Below, in pieces: positions 26,381-36,176 of a DNA stretch of 64,000 nucleotides. Made by a program: the position numbers and the translations under genes. The stretch is taken from contig CAMEWO010000006.1 of assembly GCA_945946665.1 (NCBI GenBank), positions 1 through 64,000 of the forward strand, read 5' to 3'. The notes under the pieces are model-generated. The model saw only the letters and a list, made by a program, of their open reading frames with translations. It had not been told where the DNA came from and searched no databases. Positions within the stretch are counted from its first letter, which is position 1. The number at the start of each line of letters is the position of its first letter. This DNA is from an uncultured Eubacterium sp. (GTDB lineage Bacteria; Bacillota; Clostridia; Lachnospirales; Lachnospiraceae).

Positions 26381-27565
26381 TTACATCAGCCAGCAATCCG
26401 AATTATACCACAGGAAAAGAAGCACTGTTTCTGCCACTATGAAGCCTGCAATAATAATACGCCGCAGCCAGTTTTTAACCGTAGTTCCCCTCATTCTTCC
26501 TAATAAATCATAGAAACCGATAAATATAACGAAAGAGCCAATTGTAAATCTGCATGTACTCATTACATGAGATGCCAGAGGAACCAGAAGCGATATTATT
26601 CCAAATATCCCCATAGAATAATGCTTTCTGTAAATCATGTATCCATACATAATGAATACGCCTATACAGAACCATCCCATATATGTATACCGTGGCTCTA
26701 TCTGTCCAGTGCAGGCTTTCCACAATACTCCAAGCACAGGGAAATATTTATCCTCTCTCCATGCAATCTGCACACTTAAAAATGCCCATACATCCCCGCA
26801 GAAAAATCTTAAAAATGCCATATAGGAAAATGTTCCCAGAGGGCATAACAGTATTGAAAGCAGTTCCACAGGTTTCTTAAGAACATGTTTTATCCAGCTT
26901 CCAAGCTTTGCCCATGTAACTCTTCCCGGCTGATAGTAACGGTACATCTCAATAATCATCGGAAATACAAGAGTACATCCCACAATTCTTGTTCCACTGG
27001 CAAAGGCTGCCATTACACCGGCTGTTAAAAATTTCTTTCTCTGACAGAAATAGAAGAACAGGGCAATAAACATAATAAACATAGCCTCTGTATACATGGA
27101 AGCACAGTAAAATGTATATGGGGCAGCAAACATAAGGAACCCAATTAAGAACACATCCTTATAAGCCCCATCTCTTGTAATATTTCTTATATACTTTACT
27201 GCCACAAATGCAGCCACATATATGCACACATTTGAAACAGCCATACCTACCCAGTATGTATCTGCTTTCCAGAATGTAAGCAGCTTGACAAAAGCACATA
27301 CAATCACATACATTGGGAAAAATGCCCAGTTTGCCTGGGGATCATAATCAAGGGGATAGGTATATCCATTATCCACAATAAACTGGTATCTCTTGGCATC
27401 CCACTCATTCATCAGGAAAGATATTGACCTGTCTGTCCCCATGGCACCATTATATACTGCCATCATGACAAGCATGAACAGTCTTGACAGCACCAGTATG
27501 AACAGGAGCTGCACCAGTATCTGCAGATTTTCATTAGTATTGTATTTTCTGGATAAATTCTTCAT
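26381..27565 (-). CDS. PIG-V/GT76-like integral membrane mannosyltransferase
   Basis: A 394-residue protein with about nine hydrophobic segments. The first loop has WDAKRYQFIVDNGY, the WD-x-x-x-Y type catalytic-loop motif of PIG-V-like GT-C glycosyltransferases. FFPMYVIVCAFV and SMYTEAMFIM follow in family positions. These enzymes take sugar from a polyprenol-phosphate donor at the outer face. ATG 27565 is favoured over 27577 because GGTGAT lies just upstream. Acceptor and sugar unknown. Confidence 0.8.
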   Translation of the reverse strand: MKNLSRKYNTNENLQILVQLLFILVLSRLFMLVMMAVYNGAMGTDRSISFLMNEWDAKRYQFIVDNGYTYPLDYDPQANWAFFPMYVIVCAFVKLLTFWKADTYWVGMAVSNVCIYVAAFVAVKYIRNITRDGAYKDVFLIGFLMFAAPYTFYCASMYTEAMFIMFIALFFYFCQRKKFLTAGVMAAFASGTRIVGCTLVFPMIIEMYRYYQPGRVTWAKLGSWIKHVLKKPVELLSILLCPLGTFSYMAFLRFFCGDVWAFLSVQIAWREDKYFPVLGVLWKACTGQIEPRYTYMGWFCIGVFIMYGYMIYRKHYSMGIFGIISLLVPLASHVMSTCRFTIGSFVIFIGFYDLLGRMRGTTVKNWLRRIIIAGFIVAETVLLFLWYNSDCWLM

Positions 27566-27593
27566 AACAATCACCATTCCGCATTAAAGCATC

Positions 27594-30332
27594 CTACCAC
27601 AGAATCTTCATTATAATCTGATAGATTACAGCCGGTATTGCTGCTATTACAGGAATCAGGAACATGAATACTGCTACTGCATTGATAAGCTCCACATATA
27701 CAAAACCAGCACAGTATCTTAACCATACAGGAACAATATAGTTCTTTTTAAGCTTAAAAAGTCCGAAAATTGCAATTATAGCAAGAACTGCAATGGATAT
27801 TAGAAGTCCCTCTTTCCTTCCCTTAGGGTCAAAAGTCATCTCAATGGTGTTTTCCTGTCCAGGTGTTACCGTAACCCCGGTAAACAGACCACATACGCCT
27901 GTTTTCTGCTTTGAATTAACTTCTTTTCCATTAACTGTAATTTTCCAGTTCTCGCTGTATATTACAGGCATTAACACCATATTGTCTGTGCTACCGCACT
28001 CCACTGTCACCTTAAGTGAATTACTGTCAGCAGATGTTTCGCACTTTACATCCTTTTTAGAATCAACAAATTTACAGAACTTGTTCATATCCATTCCGGC
28101 AAGGGTAACTTCACTTACCTTGTTATACCATGGATCATCATATTCAACTCTGATTTTAACTGACTCATCTGAAAAACAGCCAAGATAAACCAGATTGTTA
28201 TTATAATCCGTAAAATATGCTGTATTGTTCACATCTCCAAGAGTTGGTACAGTGACAACCTTATCATTTACATATATGTGGATTGAACTTATAAGCCATG
28301 AGCTGTTAGCATCAGATTCCCTGTTGTTAATATCCACAACATTAATGTAAAGTGCTTTGCTGCCAGTTACATCTATATTATATTCTCTTGAAGTTGATGT
28401 ATTATGCACAGTTCCACCAAAACCCGTAATCAGTTCTTCTTTATCACCTGATAATGCCGTGTATAAAGCATTCTGGGTATCTATCCAGTTTCCAGACATA
28501 TCTGCTTTGGTAATTCTGCTGTTAACAGAATAAGCGAATGGAAGGACATAATTGGCATCATACAGTGTATATTCTCCCACTGTCTTAACAGGAGTATAGA
28601 ATTCTGTATCCAGAGGATTAATATTAGCTGCCTGTGTGATGTGGAACAATGTATTAGTAAATATTGTTCCGCCTGAATCAAGAAGCCACAGGAAATATTT
28701 AGAATATCCCAGTCTCTTTGCATACCCCTGGGTCTCACTCTGGAGAGCCGCTGTAAAGCTTGAAAGCGCACCTCTCCTCAGTATTAAAGGATAATTTGCA
28801 TTAAGGCTTAAATCTGGATTGATTATTCTGTCTGTAGCAGATTCTTCAATATCAAGAGTTTCTTTTACCTGATTAGCTGTCTGGACATAATCACCATACT
28901 GGTAATCCTCATATTCATAATACTTTGGAGGACCTACAAGGGCATAGGAAGAAACAAACAGTTCCACAGCAATAAGTAACATCACAGGAACCATATTAGT
29001 TCTTATGCCAGGCTTAATTCTCCTTACATGGCACCTTACCATTACTATGAATACAACAAGATAGAATATTCCTGCTATAAACACATTATTAACAGGGAGA
29101 AGATTATATACAATAATAAACGCCAGAGCTGCTCCTGCCCCAATTACAGCCATTTTTTTATATGGTCTTACATCTGCATATACTTCCTTAAAAATCTTCT
29201 GTGCGTATTCAGCTGCCACCATTATCAGTGTAAATGCAACTAGAAATCCATTTCTTAATGTGTAACCATTATATGAACCGAAGTGCCACATAAGATTTAT
29301 TCCTTCAACTTCCACAGGAAGAAGGGCAGCAAGAATAAGTACAATGTTAGAGTTTCTTAGTTTCTTGTCACTCCAGTATTTTTTCATGCCAATTACAATA
29401 ACAGCCACTGCAAATGACAGGCCATATATCATCATCCATCTCTGGAAAGCAGCCATTGGGCCATCTGTTACAATAGCACTTTTAATCCAGCCAATATACT
29501 GTCCAATAATATTACCGCCAGAACCGCCCCGCTGTGAACTGCTAAGCTGTATCATAACTGGAACCAGCACGAATGCCGACAGACCAACACCTGCAACTGT
29601 ACCTGTTCCCAGATTCCAGGCATGATCCTTCCATGTCTTTTTCTCACATATCATAAGAATATATACAGCACTTACAACAAGAATGTACACCAAAGACATG
29701 GCACTGAGGTAATAGTTAATAATAAACACTAGTCCCAGCATGAATATGTACATTCCCCTTTTGCCTGTATCAAGCATTCTGAAGAATGCCAGCATAAGAA
29801 GAGGAAACAAAGCCACAATATCCATCCATGGCGTAAAGCATGAGCCATAGAGAAGTGTATAGCTGCAGAAAGCATACATTAATGAAAATGTCAGCTTTAA
29901 CCAGTAACTTAAGGACTTATTTCTGTAATTAACCACGGCATACATAGAAACAGCCATGACCATCATCTTTACAACTGTAAGAATAGAAATACTCTCTAAT
30001 ATAAGGTTTCTTGGAACAAGATAAAGCAGAAGATTAAAAGGACTAAGCATGGAGAATGCCGATATACTCATTGACACATTGGTGCCGAAACCGGTATACC
30101 AGTCAAACCAGATTGAAGCCTTTCCATGCATCCAGTCCCACAGATGGGCATACAGAGGAGCAACCTGCTGCATATTATCAAAATAGTCAATTCTGTTGGT
30201 TCCAAATGGCCATATTCCTTTACATATAAGAATTACCAGCATTACAACCATGGTAATAAGCCCTGGTATAAGATACGGCATTACTTTTTTGGTACTTTTC
30301 TCTTTAAGCACAGTATTGGTTTGTCTTTTCAT
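27594..30332 (-). CDS. YfhO family large membrane protein
   Basis: The 912-residue protein has an N-terminal half with about twelve membrane segments and a conserved first loop (IWPFGTNRIDYFDNMQQVAPLY, then WFDWYTGFGTNV). A large extracellular beta-rich region follows (about residues 450-850) and closing membrane helices. This is the YfhO architecture. Family members are GT-C-like and in Bacillus and Listeria are implicated in decorating lipoteichoic or wall teichoic acids from lipid-linked sugars. It lies between the 193-residue single-pass protein and the PIG-V-like gene with gaps under 20 bases, so it is in the same operon. Confidence 0.88.
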   Translation of the reverse strand: MKRQTNTVLKEKSTKKVMPYLIPGLITMVVMLVILICKGIWPFGTNRIDYFDNMQQVAPLYAHLWDWMHGKASIWFDWYTGFGTNVSMSISAFSMLSPFNLLLYLVPRNLILESISILTVVKMMVMAVSMYAVVNYRNKSLSYWLKLTFSLMYAFCSYTLLYGSCFTPWMDIVALFPLLMLAFFRMLDTGKRGMYIFMLGLVFIINYYLSAMSLVYILVVSAVYILMICEKKTWKDHAWNLGTGTVAGVGLSAFVLVPVMIQLSSSQRGGSGGNIIGQYIGWIKSAIVTDGPMAAFQRWMMIYGLSFAVAVIVIGMKKYWSDKKLRNSNIVLILAALLPVEVEGINLMWHFGSYNGYTLRNGFLVAFTLIMVAAEYAQKIFKEVYADVRPYKKMAVIGAGAALAFIIVYNLLPVNNVFIAGIFYLVVFIVMVRCHVRRIKPGIRTNMVPVMLLIAVELFVSSYALVGPPKYYEYEDYQYGDYVQTANQVKETLDIEESATDRIINPDLSLNANYPLILRRGALSSFTAALQSETQGYAKRLGYSKYFLWLLDSGGTIFTNTLFHITQAANINPLDTEFYTPVKTVGEYTLYDANYVLPFAYSVNSRITKADMSGNWIDTQNALYTALSGDKEELITGFGGTVHNTSTSREYNIDVTGSKALYINVVDINNRESDANSSWLISSIHIYVNDKVVTVPTLGDVNNTAYFTDYNNNLVYLGCFSDESVKIRVEYDDPWYNKVSEVTLAGMDMNKFCKFVDSKKDVKCETSADSNSLKVTVECGSTDNMVLMPVIYSENWKITVNGKEVNSKQKTGVCGLFTGVTVTPGQENTIEMTFDPKGRKEGLLISIAVLAIIAIFGLFKLKKNYIVPVWLRYCAGFVYVELINAVAVFMFLIPVIAAIPAVIYQIIMKILW

Positions 30333-30350
30333 ATATTCCTCCGGGACATT

Positions 30351-30932
30351 TTATTTATCAAGAATTACGCTGTATAAAGTATATGTACTTCCATTATTGT
30401 CAAATCTGATTGTAAGAAGCTGGTTTTCCTTAGTATTTCCTACCTGAAATGAATGAGTTCCATCAGAGCTTATATTTCCAATCAGTTTATCATCAGCATA
30501 AACCGAAACTCCATTGCCCTGAAATCCCTTTAATTCCACCGTAAATACTGCCATATCCGCAGATTCAGAGGGAAGATAATATATATATGATTTATCTTCG
30601 TCCGGCATAACCCCGTCAGCCTTTGCCTTGGCAAAGCCCTGTCCTTTTCTTGCACATATTACTTCTAATGTGTTTGATACGGCTATGTCTGCTAAGGTTT
30701 TTTCATTTCTTTCAATACATATTTCCTTAGTTCCATATGTATACTCAAGATTTCCATAGCCTGGCCAGTCTGACAGTTCATGAGTCAGGTAATACATCCT
30801 GTACTCAATACCCACATTAGGATTAAATCCCCACCAGAGCACAAGGCAGTAAAAAACAACCAATGCAGCACAGATGGCGTATACCGCCACCCTGCCGCAT
30901 TTATTTAATCTGTCTGATTTATTATTCTTCAT
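30351..30932 (-). CDS. single-pass membrane protein, unknown
   Basis: The 193-residue protein has one membrane helix (residues about 14-35, VAVYAICAALVVFYCLVLWW) and an extracellular domain with alternating hydrophobic and polar stretches. Its C-terminal half (FTVELKGFQGNGVSVYADDK, then SDGTHSFQVG) looks like a beta-sandwich akin to the domains embedded in YfhO proteins. It is 18 bases upstream of the YfhO gene and may be its partner. No named family recognised. Confidence 0.65.
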   Translation of the reverse strand: MKNNKSDRLNKCGRVAVYAICAALVVFYCLVLWWGFNPNVGIEYRMYYLTHELSDWPGYGNLEYTYGTKEICIERNEKTLADIAVSNTLEVICARKGQGFAKAKADGVMPDEDKSYIYYLPSESADMAVFTVELKGFQGNGVSVYADDKLIGNISSDGTHSFQVGNTKENQLLTIRFDNNGSTYTLYSVILDK

Positions 30933-30977
30933 AACATCACCATTTCTTAAGCGTTAATTGCAAATATGCTGATATGC

Positions 30978-33332
30978 TTAAACATGTGTCACTATACATG
31001 TAGCCTTTCCACTGACGATTACATTTCTCTTGGCAGCACTGATGAAGAAGCTGTCTCCTGCCTTAAATGGCATCTCATCAGCATAATCATCAGCATGAAT
31101 CATTCCCTCACCTTCAATTATTACAACTGATATAAATGATGACTCATCCATCTTTATCCTGGCTTCATCCTTTATCTCATACTTCAGGCACTCAAAATAC
31201 TTACACTGTACGAGACGCTCCAGCTGGTAACTATCATTTTCCTCAAGAATGACTTCGCAGGTCTTGTCTTTTTCATAGGCATTGGTATCAACCACATCCA
31301 GTGCCTTCTCTACATGAAGCTCACGTGGGTTGCCATACTTGTCCCTTCTGTCATAATCATACATTCTGTATGTGCTGTTTGAGTTCTGCTGTATTTCACA
31401 GATGATAATACCTGCACCGATAGCATGTATTGTGCCTGCCTTAACCATAACAACATCACCCTTGTGGACATTTACCTTGTTGAGAACCTCAGTAATTGTA
31501 TTGTTGGCAATTCTTTCCTCTATTTCTTCCTTTGTCACGGTTCTGGAAAGACCACAATACAGGTATGCCCCAGGCTCGCAGTCCACCACATACCACATCT
31601 CATTCTTTCCATACTCATTCTCATTCTCCAGAGCATACTCATCATCCGGATGAATCTGTATTGAAAGAGCCTGCTTCGCATCAATGAATTTAATCAGAAT
31701 AGGGAATCTGTCCTGAGCCTGGCACTTCCATCCCAGGGATTCCTTGCCGATAATAGAAAGGTATTCATTGAAAAGCATTCCTCTGTATCTGCCTGTGGCA
31801 ATTCGGCTCTGTCCGTCAGGATGGGCAGAAAGTTCCCAGCTTTCCGCAATTATGTCATAGTCACATTTCTTGCCAAACTTGGTTCTCAACTTGGTTCCAC
31901 CCCACAGGTTATCCTTGAATGCAGGGTCAAGCTTGACAATTGGATTAGTTGTGTCTATTACATAGTTAAATTCTGAATCATCGTCATTATATATTTTAAC
32001 AGTATCGCTCTCTGATATTTTCTCACCAATAGATACTTCGATAATTACCACATTCTGGTCTGTCTTGTTGGCAATCTTGTGCTTGGTTCCCACAGGAAGG
32101 AACACACTCTCAAACTTATGGTAATCTCTTGTTTCCTGGTTTAAGGTAATTGTAGCAGTACCCTCTACAACTGACCAGTGTTCACTTCTCATCTCATGCT
32201 GGTGGAGATTCATACTCATTCCCGGAAATACTGTAATCTTCTTAACTGAATATTTCTCGGAATATGTGAGAAGTTCATGAATACCCCATTCTCTGTAGGA
32301 CAATCTGTTGAAGTCAAAATACTCCTCATACTTGTCCACATTGTCCTTCATAATCTGCTTAATGTCCTCAGAATGGCTCTTTGATGACACATAAACTGCA
32401 TCCTCTGTATTTACCACCACAATATCTGAAAGGTCATTGGCAATTACAAGATGTCTTTCAGCATTATTAATTACAGTGACATTATCACAGTTATTTTTAA
32501 TTACCAGTTCCGAATGAGTTATTGTATTAAGCTCATCCACATCATCTACTGTACCGATATCTTTCCACTCAAATTCAGCTTTTACCACTTTAAGCTTATC
32601 AATGTAATGGAATATTATCTCTTCCATGCTGCCTGTAGGAATGTCCCTCATAACAGCTTCTGAGAAACGGATTGACCTCCTTATGGCTGGAACCTTTCTC
32701 TTTGCAGCCCGGCATGTGTTGAACAGCTTTGAGTCAAATTTCTTTGCCCTGTTAAGGAAATCACCAACCCTGAATATATACATTCCGCTGTTTAGAAGCC
32801 CCTCTGCTCCCTCAGCAATCTCAGGAATTATCTCTAAGGATTTCTTCTTGGCAAATCCTACAATCTCTTCACCCTCACTGATAATACAGTCATACGACTC
32901 CCTTATGTTATCTGAAGGGCTGATTCCCAGCGCAACAATATTACCTTCCTTTGCCAGTTCCTTACTACGCAGCACTGCCTCCTTATAACCTGTTCCATCA
33001 ATAATATGGTCAGCAGTTACAACGAAAACCAGTTCTGACTGGTTGCAGAAAAAAGCCGCCAGCATAATGGCTGCTGCTGTACCCTTAGGAGTATTCTCTA
33101 AGATAAGTCTGTACCTAAGGCTCTGAAATACCTTCATCTGACCATTTACAATATTCCTGTAACTTTCCTTGGTCACAATGATAAATTCATCACAAAAAGG
33201 CATGTTACGGACTATTGTCTCCTGTAACATAGAACGCCCTTCTTTAATGTTCATAAACTGCTTGGGGTAGTTTTTTCTGGATAAAGGCCAAAGGCTGTCT
33301 CCACTACCTCCCGCTAAAATAATACATTTCAT
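30978..33332 (-). CDS. ManC-type nucleotidyltransferase/PMI II fused to class I mannose-6-phosphate isomerase
   Basis: A 784-residue fusion. Residues 1-450 are like mannose-1-phosphate guanylyltransferase/PMI type II: nucleotidyltransferase domain, then a cupin with NLHQHEMRSEHW at 375-386. Residues about 463-784 are like class I ManA (NLWGGTKL, QIHPDDEYA, GTIHAIGAG). In the nucleotidyltransferase part several signatures deviate: GGSGDSLWPLSR instead of GxGTRLWPLSR, TPKGTAAA instead of GRNTAPA, TADHI for PxDH, and no EKP motif. GMP activity is therefore doubtful, while isomerase activity looks intact. The start at 33332 follows GGGAGG; an in-frame codon at 33365 is unsupported. It should feed mannose-6-P/mannose-1-P to manC and gmd. 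Confidence 0.85.
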   Translation of the reverse strand: MKCIILAGGSGDSLWPLSRKNYPKQFMNIKEGRSMLQETIVRNMPFCDEFIIVTKESYRNIVNGQMKVFQSLRYRLILENTPKGTAAAIMLAAFFCNQSELVFVVTADHIIDGTGYKEAVLRSKELAKEGNIVALGISPSDNIRESYDCIISEGEEIVGFAKKKSLEIIPEIAEGAEGLLNSGMYIFRVGDFLNRAKKFDSKLFNTCRAAKRKVPAIRRSIRFSEAVMRDIPTGSMEEIIFHYIDKLKVVKAEFEWKDIGTVDDVDELNTITHSELVIKNNCDNVTVINNAERHLVIANDLSDIVVVNTEDAVYVSSKSHSEDIKQIMKDNVDKYEEYFDFNRLSYREWGIHELLTYSEKYSVKKITVFPGMSMNLHQHEMRSEHWSVVEGTATITLNQETRDYHKFESVFLPVGTKHKIANKTDQNVVIIEVSIGEKISESDTVKIYNDDDSEFNYVIDTTNPIVKLDPAFKDNLWGGTKLRTKFGKKCDYDIIAESWELSAHPDGQSRIATGRYRGMLFNEYLSIIGKESLGWKCQAQDRFPILIKFIDAKQALSIQIHPDDEYALENENEYGKNEMWYVVDCEPGAYLYCGLSRTVTKEEIEERIANNTITEVLNKVNVHKGDVVMVKAGTIHAIGAGIIICEIQQNSNSTYRMYDYDRRDKYGNPRELHVEKALDVVDTNAYEKDKTCEVILEENDSYQLERLVQCKYFECLKYEIKDEARIKMDESSFISVVIIEGEGMIHADDYADEMPFKAGDSFFISAAKRNVIVSGKATCIVTHV

Positions 33333-33374
33333 GAATAAATATCCTCCCAAAGGACCGTATGTCAATGTATGTTG

Positions 33375-34973
33375 CTATTGTTGCTGGACATTGTTACCAG
33401 TGTTACTACTTTCGTTTGTCGTATTACCACTATTGTTTGATGTATTATCCCCACCAGCATTGTTACTTCCACCAGCTGTGTTATTTCCTTCGGATGTATT
33501 GCTACCTCCACCAGCTGTGTTATTTACTCCGGATGTATTGCTACCTTCACCAGCTGTGTTATTTCCTCCGGATGTATTGCTACCTCCACCAGCTGCATTA
33601 TTTCCTCCAGATGTATTGCTACCTCCACCAGCTGCGTTATTTCCTCCGGATGTATTGCTACCTCCACCAGCTGCGTTATTTCCTCCGGATGTATTGCTAT
33701 CTCCACCAGCTGCATTATTTCCTCCGGATGCATTTCCATCTCCACCAACTGCATTATTTCCACCATTTGCACCATTATTATTCGAATTATTATTCACTGG
33801 TGGAACTACAGGTTTTTGCTCAGGAGTTTGTGCTGTTGCCTTGGTTGGCGTAGCAGGTGTTGGTGCTTCTGTAGCAGGTGCCGCTGTGGTTGTATTAATC
33901 TCAACCTGTGGCTGTGTTCCCTGCTGAACCTTCTTTTTTGTAGTTGTCTCTTCCTCTGTGGTTGTCTCCTCCTGGGCTGTTGTAGGCTCCGCAGTTGTAT
34001 TATTAGTTACCTGTGGTTTTGTAGCCCCTGTTGTTGCAGCATTGTTGTTTCTGTTTCTATTATGCCCTGAAGCAACTACAACAATCACAATAACAATTAT
34101 AAGAACTACTGCTGCCACTACACCGATTATAAGTCCCTTAAGTTCTTTTTCTGTGAGCCTTAACTTTCCTATGGCATATTTCTTCTTATTCCTGTCAGCT
34201 ATGATCCTTGCCCTGCTTTGTCTTTCTGATTCAAAGAAATCATCATCTTCTTCGTACTCACTATCTTCATCATATTCATCCTCTGACTCATACTCTGAAT
34301 CCTCAGAATCAGCATCACCGTCATCATTGCCATACCCTGCAGCTATAGCACTATCTGCAAGAACATCTTCAACAACGCCGTCATTCTCAGCCTTGATTGG
34401 AGCATATTCCGCAAGAACTCCATCCCTCATTCCTGCAATTTCACTCATAATAAAACTTGAATCAATCTCGATAATTGACTCAATCTCATCTATGGTATAA
34501 CCCTCATAACAATAGAGAAGATATATTATCTTCTCACCAATTGTAAGGTTTGCAGCGAATTCTACAGCAGGGTCAAATCCTTCCTCTGTGAGAAATGCCT
34601 CGTTAAATTCGGCAGATGCCTCTCCTAACTCATCATCCTCCTCTATAGACTCATAGGAATAATCTCTCTGCTCAATCTCATCACTGAACATATCATCCCC
34701 ACGCTTAACAGCAACATTGTATATCTCTTTAGTAGCCTCTCTTGCCATCCAGAGATGAATGTCGCACTCTTCGCTGTCGAAATCAGCAATGCTCTTGAAT
34801 GCCTTGATAAAGAGATGCTTTGTAAGCTTCTCCCTTGTCTCATCATCCTCATATATGAAAGCAGACAGGTTATATATCTCACTGTAAAGCTCTGCAATAA
34901 CCTTTCTGTATGCGTCCTTATCTCCCTTCTGTGACTTCTTTATGTAAGTCTCCAGACTATCTTTCTTTGCCAT
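33375..34973 (-). CDS. sigma-factor-like cytoplasmic domain anchored by one TM to a Gly/Asn/Ser repeat tail
   Basis: The 532-residue protein has four parts. Residues 1-95 look like sigma-70/ECF region 2 (YIKKSQKGDKDAYRKVIAEL, LFIKAFKSIADFD). Residues 140-190 look like region 4 with a helix-turn-helix (LTIGEKIIYLLYCYEGYTIDEIESIIEI). Residues 215-250 are highly acidic. One membrane helix at 281-302 follows a basic stop (RNKKKYAIGK). Outside lies a Thr/Pro/Glu-rich stalk (310-390) and about eight 13-residue units of the GGNNAAGGGSNTS type (405-505). It may link surface state to transcription, or be a degenerate sigma domain used as scaffold. It lies inside the glycan operon between glf and the ManC-ManA fusion. 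Confidence 0.75.
   Translation of the reverse strand: MAKKDSLETYIKKSQKGDKDAYRKVIAELYSEIYNLSAFIYEDDETREKLTKHLFIKAFKSIADFDSEECDIHLWMAREATKEIYNVAVKRGDDMFSDEIEQRDYSYESIEEDDELGEASAEFNEAFLTEEGFDPAVEFAANLTIGEKIIYLLYCYEGYTIDEIESIIEIDSSFIMSEIAGMRDGVLAEYAPIKAENDGVVEDVLADSAIAAGYGNDDGDADSEDSEYESEDEYDEDSEYEEDDDFFESERQSRARIIADRNKKKYAIGKLRLTEKELKGLIIGVVAAVVLIIVIVIVVVASGHNRNRNNNAATTGATKPQVTNNTTAEPTTAQEETTTEEETTTKKKVQQGTQPQVEINTTTAAPATEAPTPATPTKATAQTPEQKPVVPPVNNNSNNNGANGGNNAVGGDGNASGGNNAAGGDSNTSGGNNAAGGGSNTSGGNNAAGGGSNTSGGNNAAGGGSNTSGGNNTAGEGSNTSGVNNTAGGGSNTSEGNNTAGGSNNAGGDNTSNNSGNTTNESSNTGNNVQQQ
33473..33761. repeat. 39-bp coding tandem repeat
   Basis: About seven to eight copies of a 39-bp unit encode the 13-residue Gly/Asn/Ser/Thr repeats of the sigma-like membrane protein. 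Central copies are nearly identical, so copy-number variation by slippage or recombination is likely. Confidence 0.85.
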
Positions 34974-34997
34974 ATAAGTCCTCTTTTCTTAAACTGA

Positions 34998-36098
34998 TTA
35001 ATCCAGCTGTTCCCTAACCATATCCAAAGCAGCTCCTATAACCTTATCCATGTCATAATACCTGTAGCTTCCTAAACGGCCTCCGAATATAACCTTACTC
35101 TCCTGCTTTGCCAGTTCCTCATACTTTGCATACAAAGCACCATTCTTGTCATCGTTGACAGGATAGTATGGCTCATCACCTTTAGTCCATTCGCTGGAAT
35201 ACTCTCTTGATATAATAGTTACAGGCTGTTTTCCGAATTCAAAATGCTTGTGCTCAATTATTCTCGTATACGGAACTTCCCTGTCTGTATAATTAACAAC
35301 TGCATTACCCTGGAAGTTATCAGTCTCAAGTTTCTCTGTTTCAAACCTGACAGAACGGTACTCAAGCACTCCCAGCTTATAATCATAGAATCTGTCAATC
35401 ATTCCGGTATATATTACCTTATCTGCCAGACTATCCAGTTCCTCTCTGTGTTCCAGATAATCTGTATTAAGTCTCACATCTGCCTTTGAAAGCATTTTCT
35501 CAATTATGGCAGTATACCCTCCGATTGGGATTCCCTGAAACCTGTCATTAAAATAATTATTGTCATATGTAAATCTTAATGGAAGCCTCTTGATAATAAA
35601 TGCCGGAAGATCCTTACAGTCTCTTCCCCATTGCTTTTCTGTATATCCTTTAACAAGCTTTTCATACACGTCTCTTCCCACAAGTGACAGCGCCTGCTCC
35701 TCAAGGTTGTGAGGCTCACTTATTCCCAGATCCTTAATCTGGGATGCTATTATGTCCTTAGCCTCTGCCGGAGTAGTTATTCCCCACATCTTGCTGAAGG
35801 TATTCATGTTAAATGGAAGATTGTACAGCTCATCCTTGTATCTTGCTATTGGTGAATTCACGTAGTTATTAAACTCTGCAAACTCATTAATATATTCCCA
35901 TATAAATTTGTCAGAAGTGTGAAAAATATGTGCCCCATACACATGAACGTTAATTCCGTCCATCTCTTTAGTATATATATTGCCTGCCAGATGGTCTCTC
36001 TTCTCCACAACCAGACATTTTTTCCCTTTTTTTGCGGCCTCATTGGCAAATACTGCGCCATACAGACCTGCTCCTACAATAAGATAATCGTAATGCAT
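34998..36098 (-). CDS. glf: UDP-galactopyranose mutase
   Basis: FAD enzyme converting UDP-galactopyranose to UDP-galactofuranose. N-terminal FAD-binding YDYLIVGAGLYGAVFA and EKRDHLAGN are followed by the UGM-specific YGAHIFHTS and YTEKQWG segments and the substrate-binding RFTYDNNYFNDRFQGIP region. The C-terminal GRLGSYRYYDMDKVI is also typical. Length 366 is normal. It indicates galactofuranose in the polymer; galE at 21889 supplies its precursor. Confidence 0.96.
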   Translation of the reverse strand: MHYDYLIVGAGLYGAVFANEAAKKGKKCLVVEKRDHLAGNIYTKEMDGINVHVYGAHIFHTSDKFIWEYINEFAEFNNYVNSPIARYKDELYNLPFNMNTFSKMWGITTPAEAKDIIASQIKDLGISEPHNLEEQALSLVGRDVYEKLVKGYTEKQWGRDCKDLPAFIIKRLPLRFTYDNNYFNDRFQGIPIGGYTAIIEKMLSKADVRLNTDYLEHREELDSLADKVIYTGMIDRFYDYKLGVLEYRSVRFETEKLETDNFQGNAVVNYTDREVPYTRIIEHKHFEFGKQPVTIISREYSSEWTKGDEPYYPVNDDKNGALYAKYEELAKQESKVIFGGRLGSYRYYDMDKVIGAALDMVREQLD

Positions 36099-36176
36099 GA
36101 CTCCCCCACCTTTGTTAAGATAATCACATTATGTTATTATACCAATTCTGCAATACCATTGTAAAGAGTATTTGAA

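Noticed and set aside
33331..33927. Plus-strand frame of 198 codons rich in Pro/Leu repeats
   Set aside because: It is the opposite strand of the 39-bp coding repeat of the sigma-like protein, where any frame stays open.
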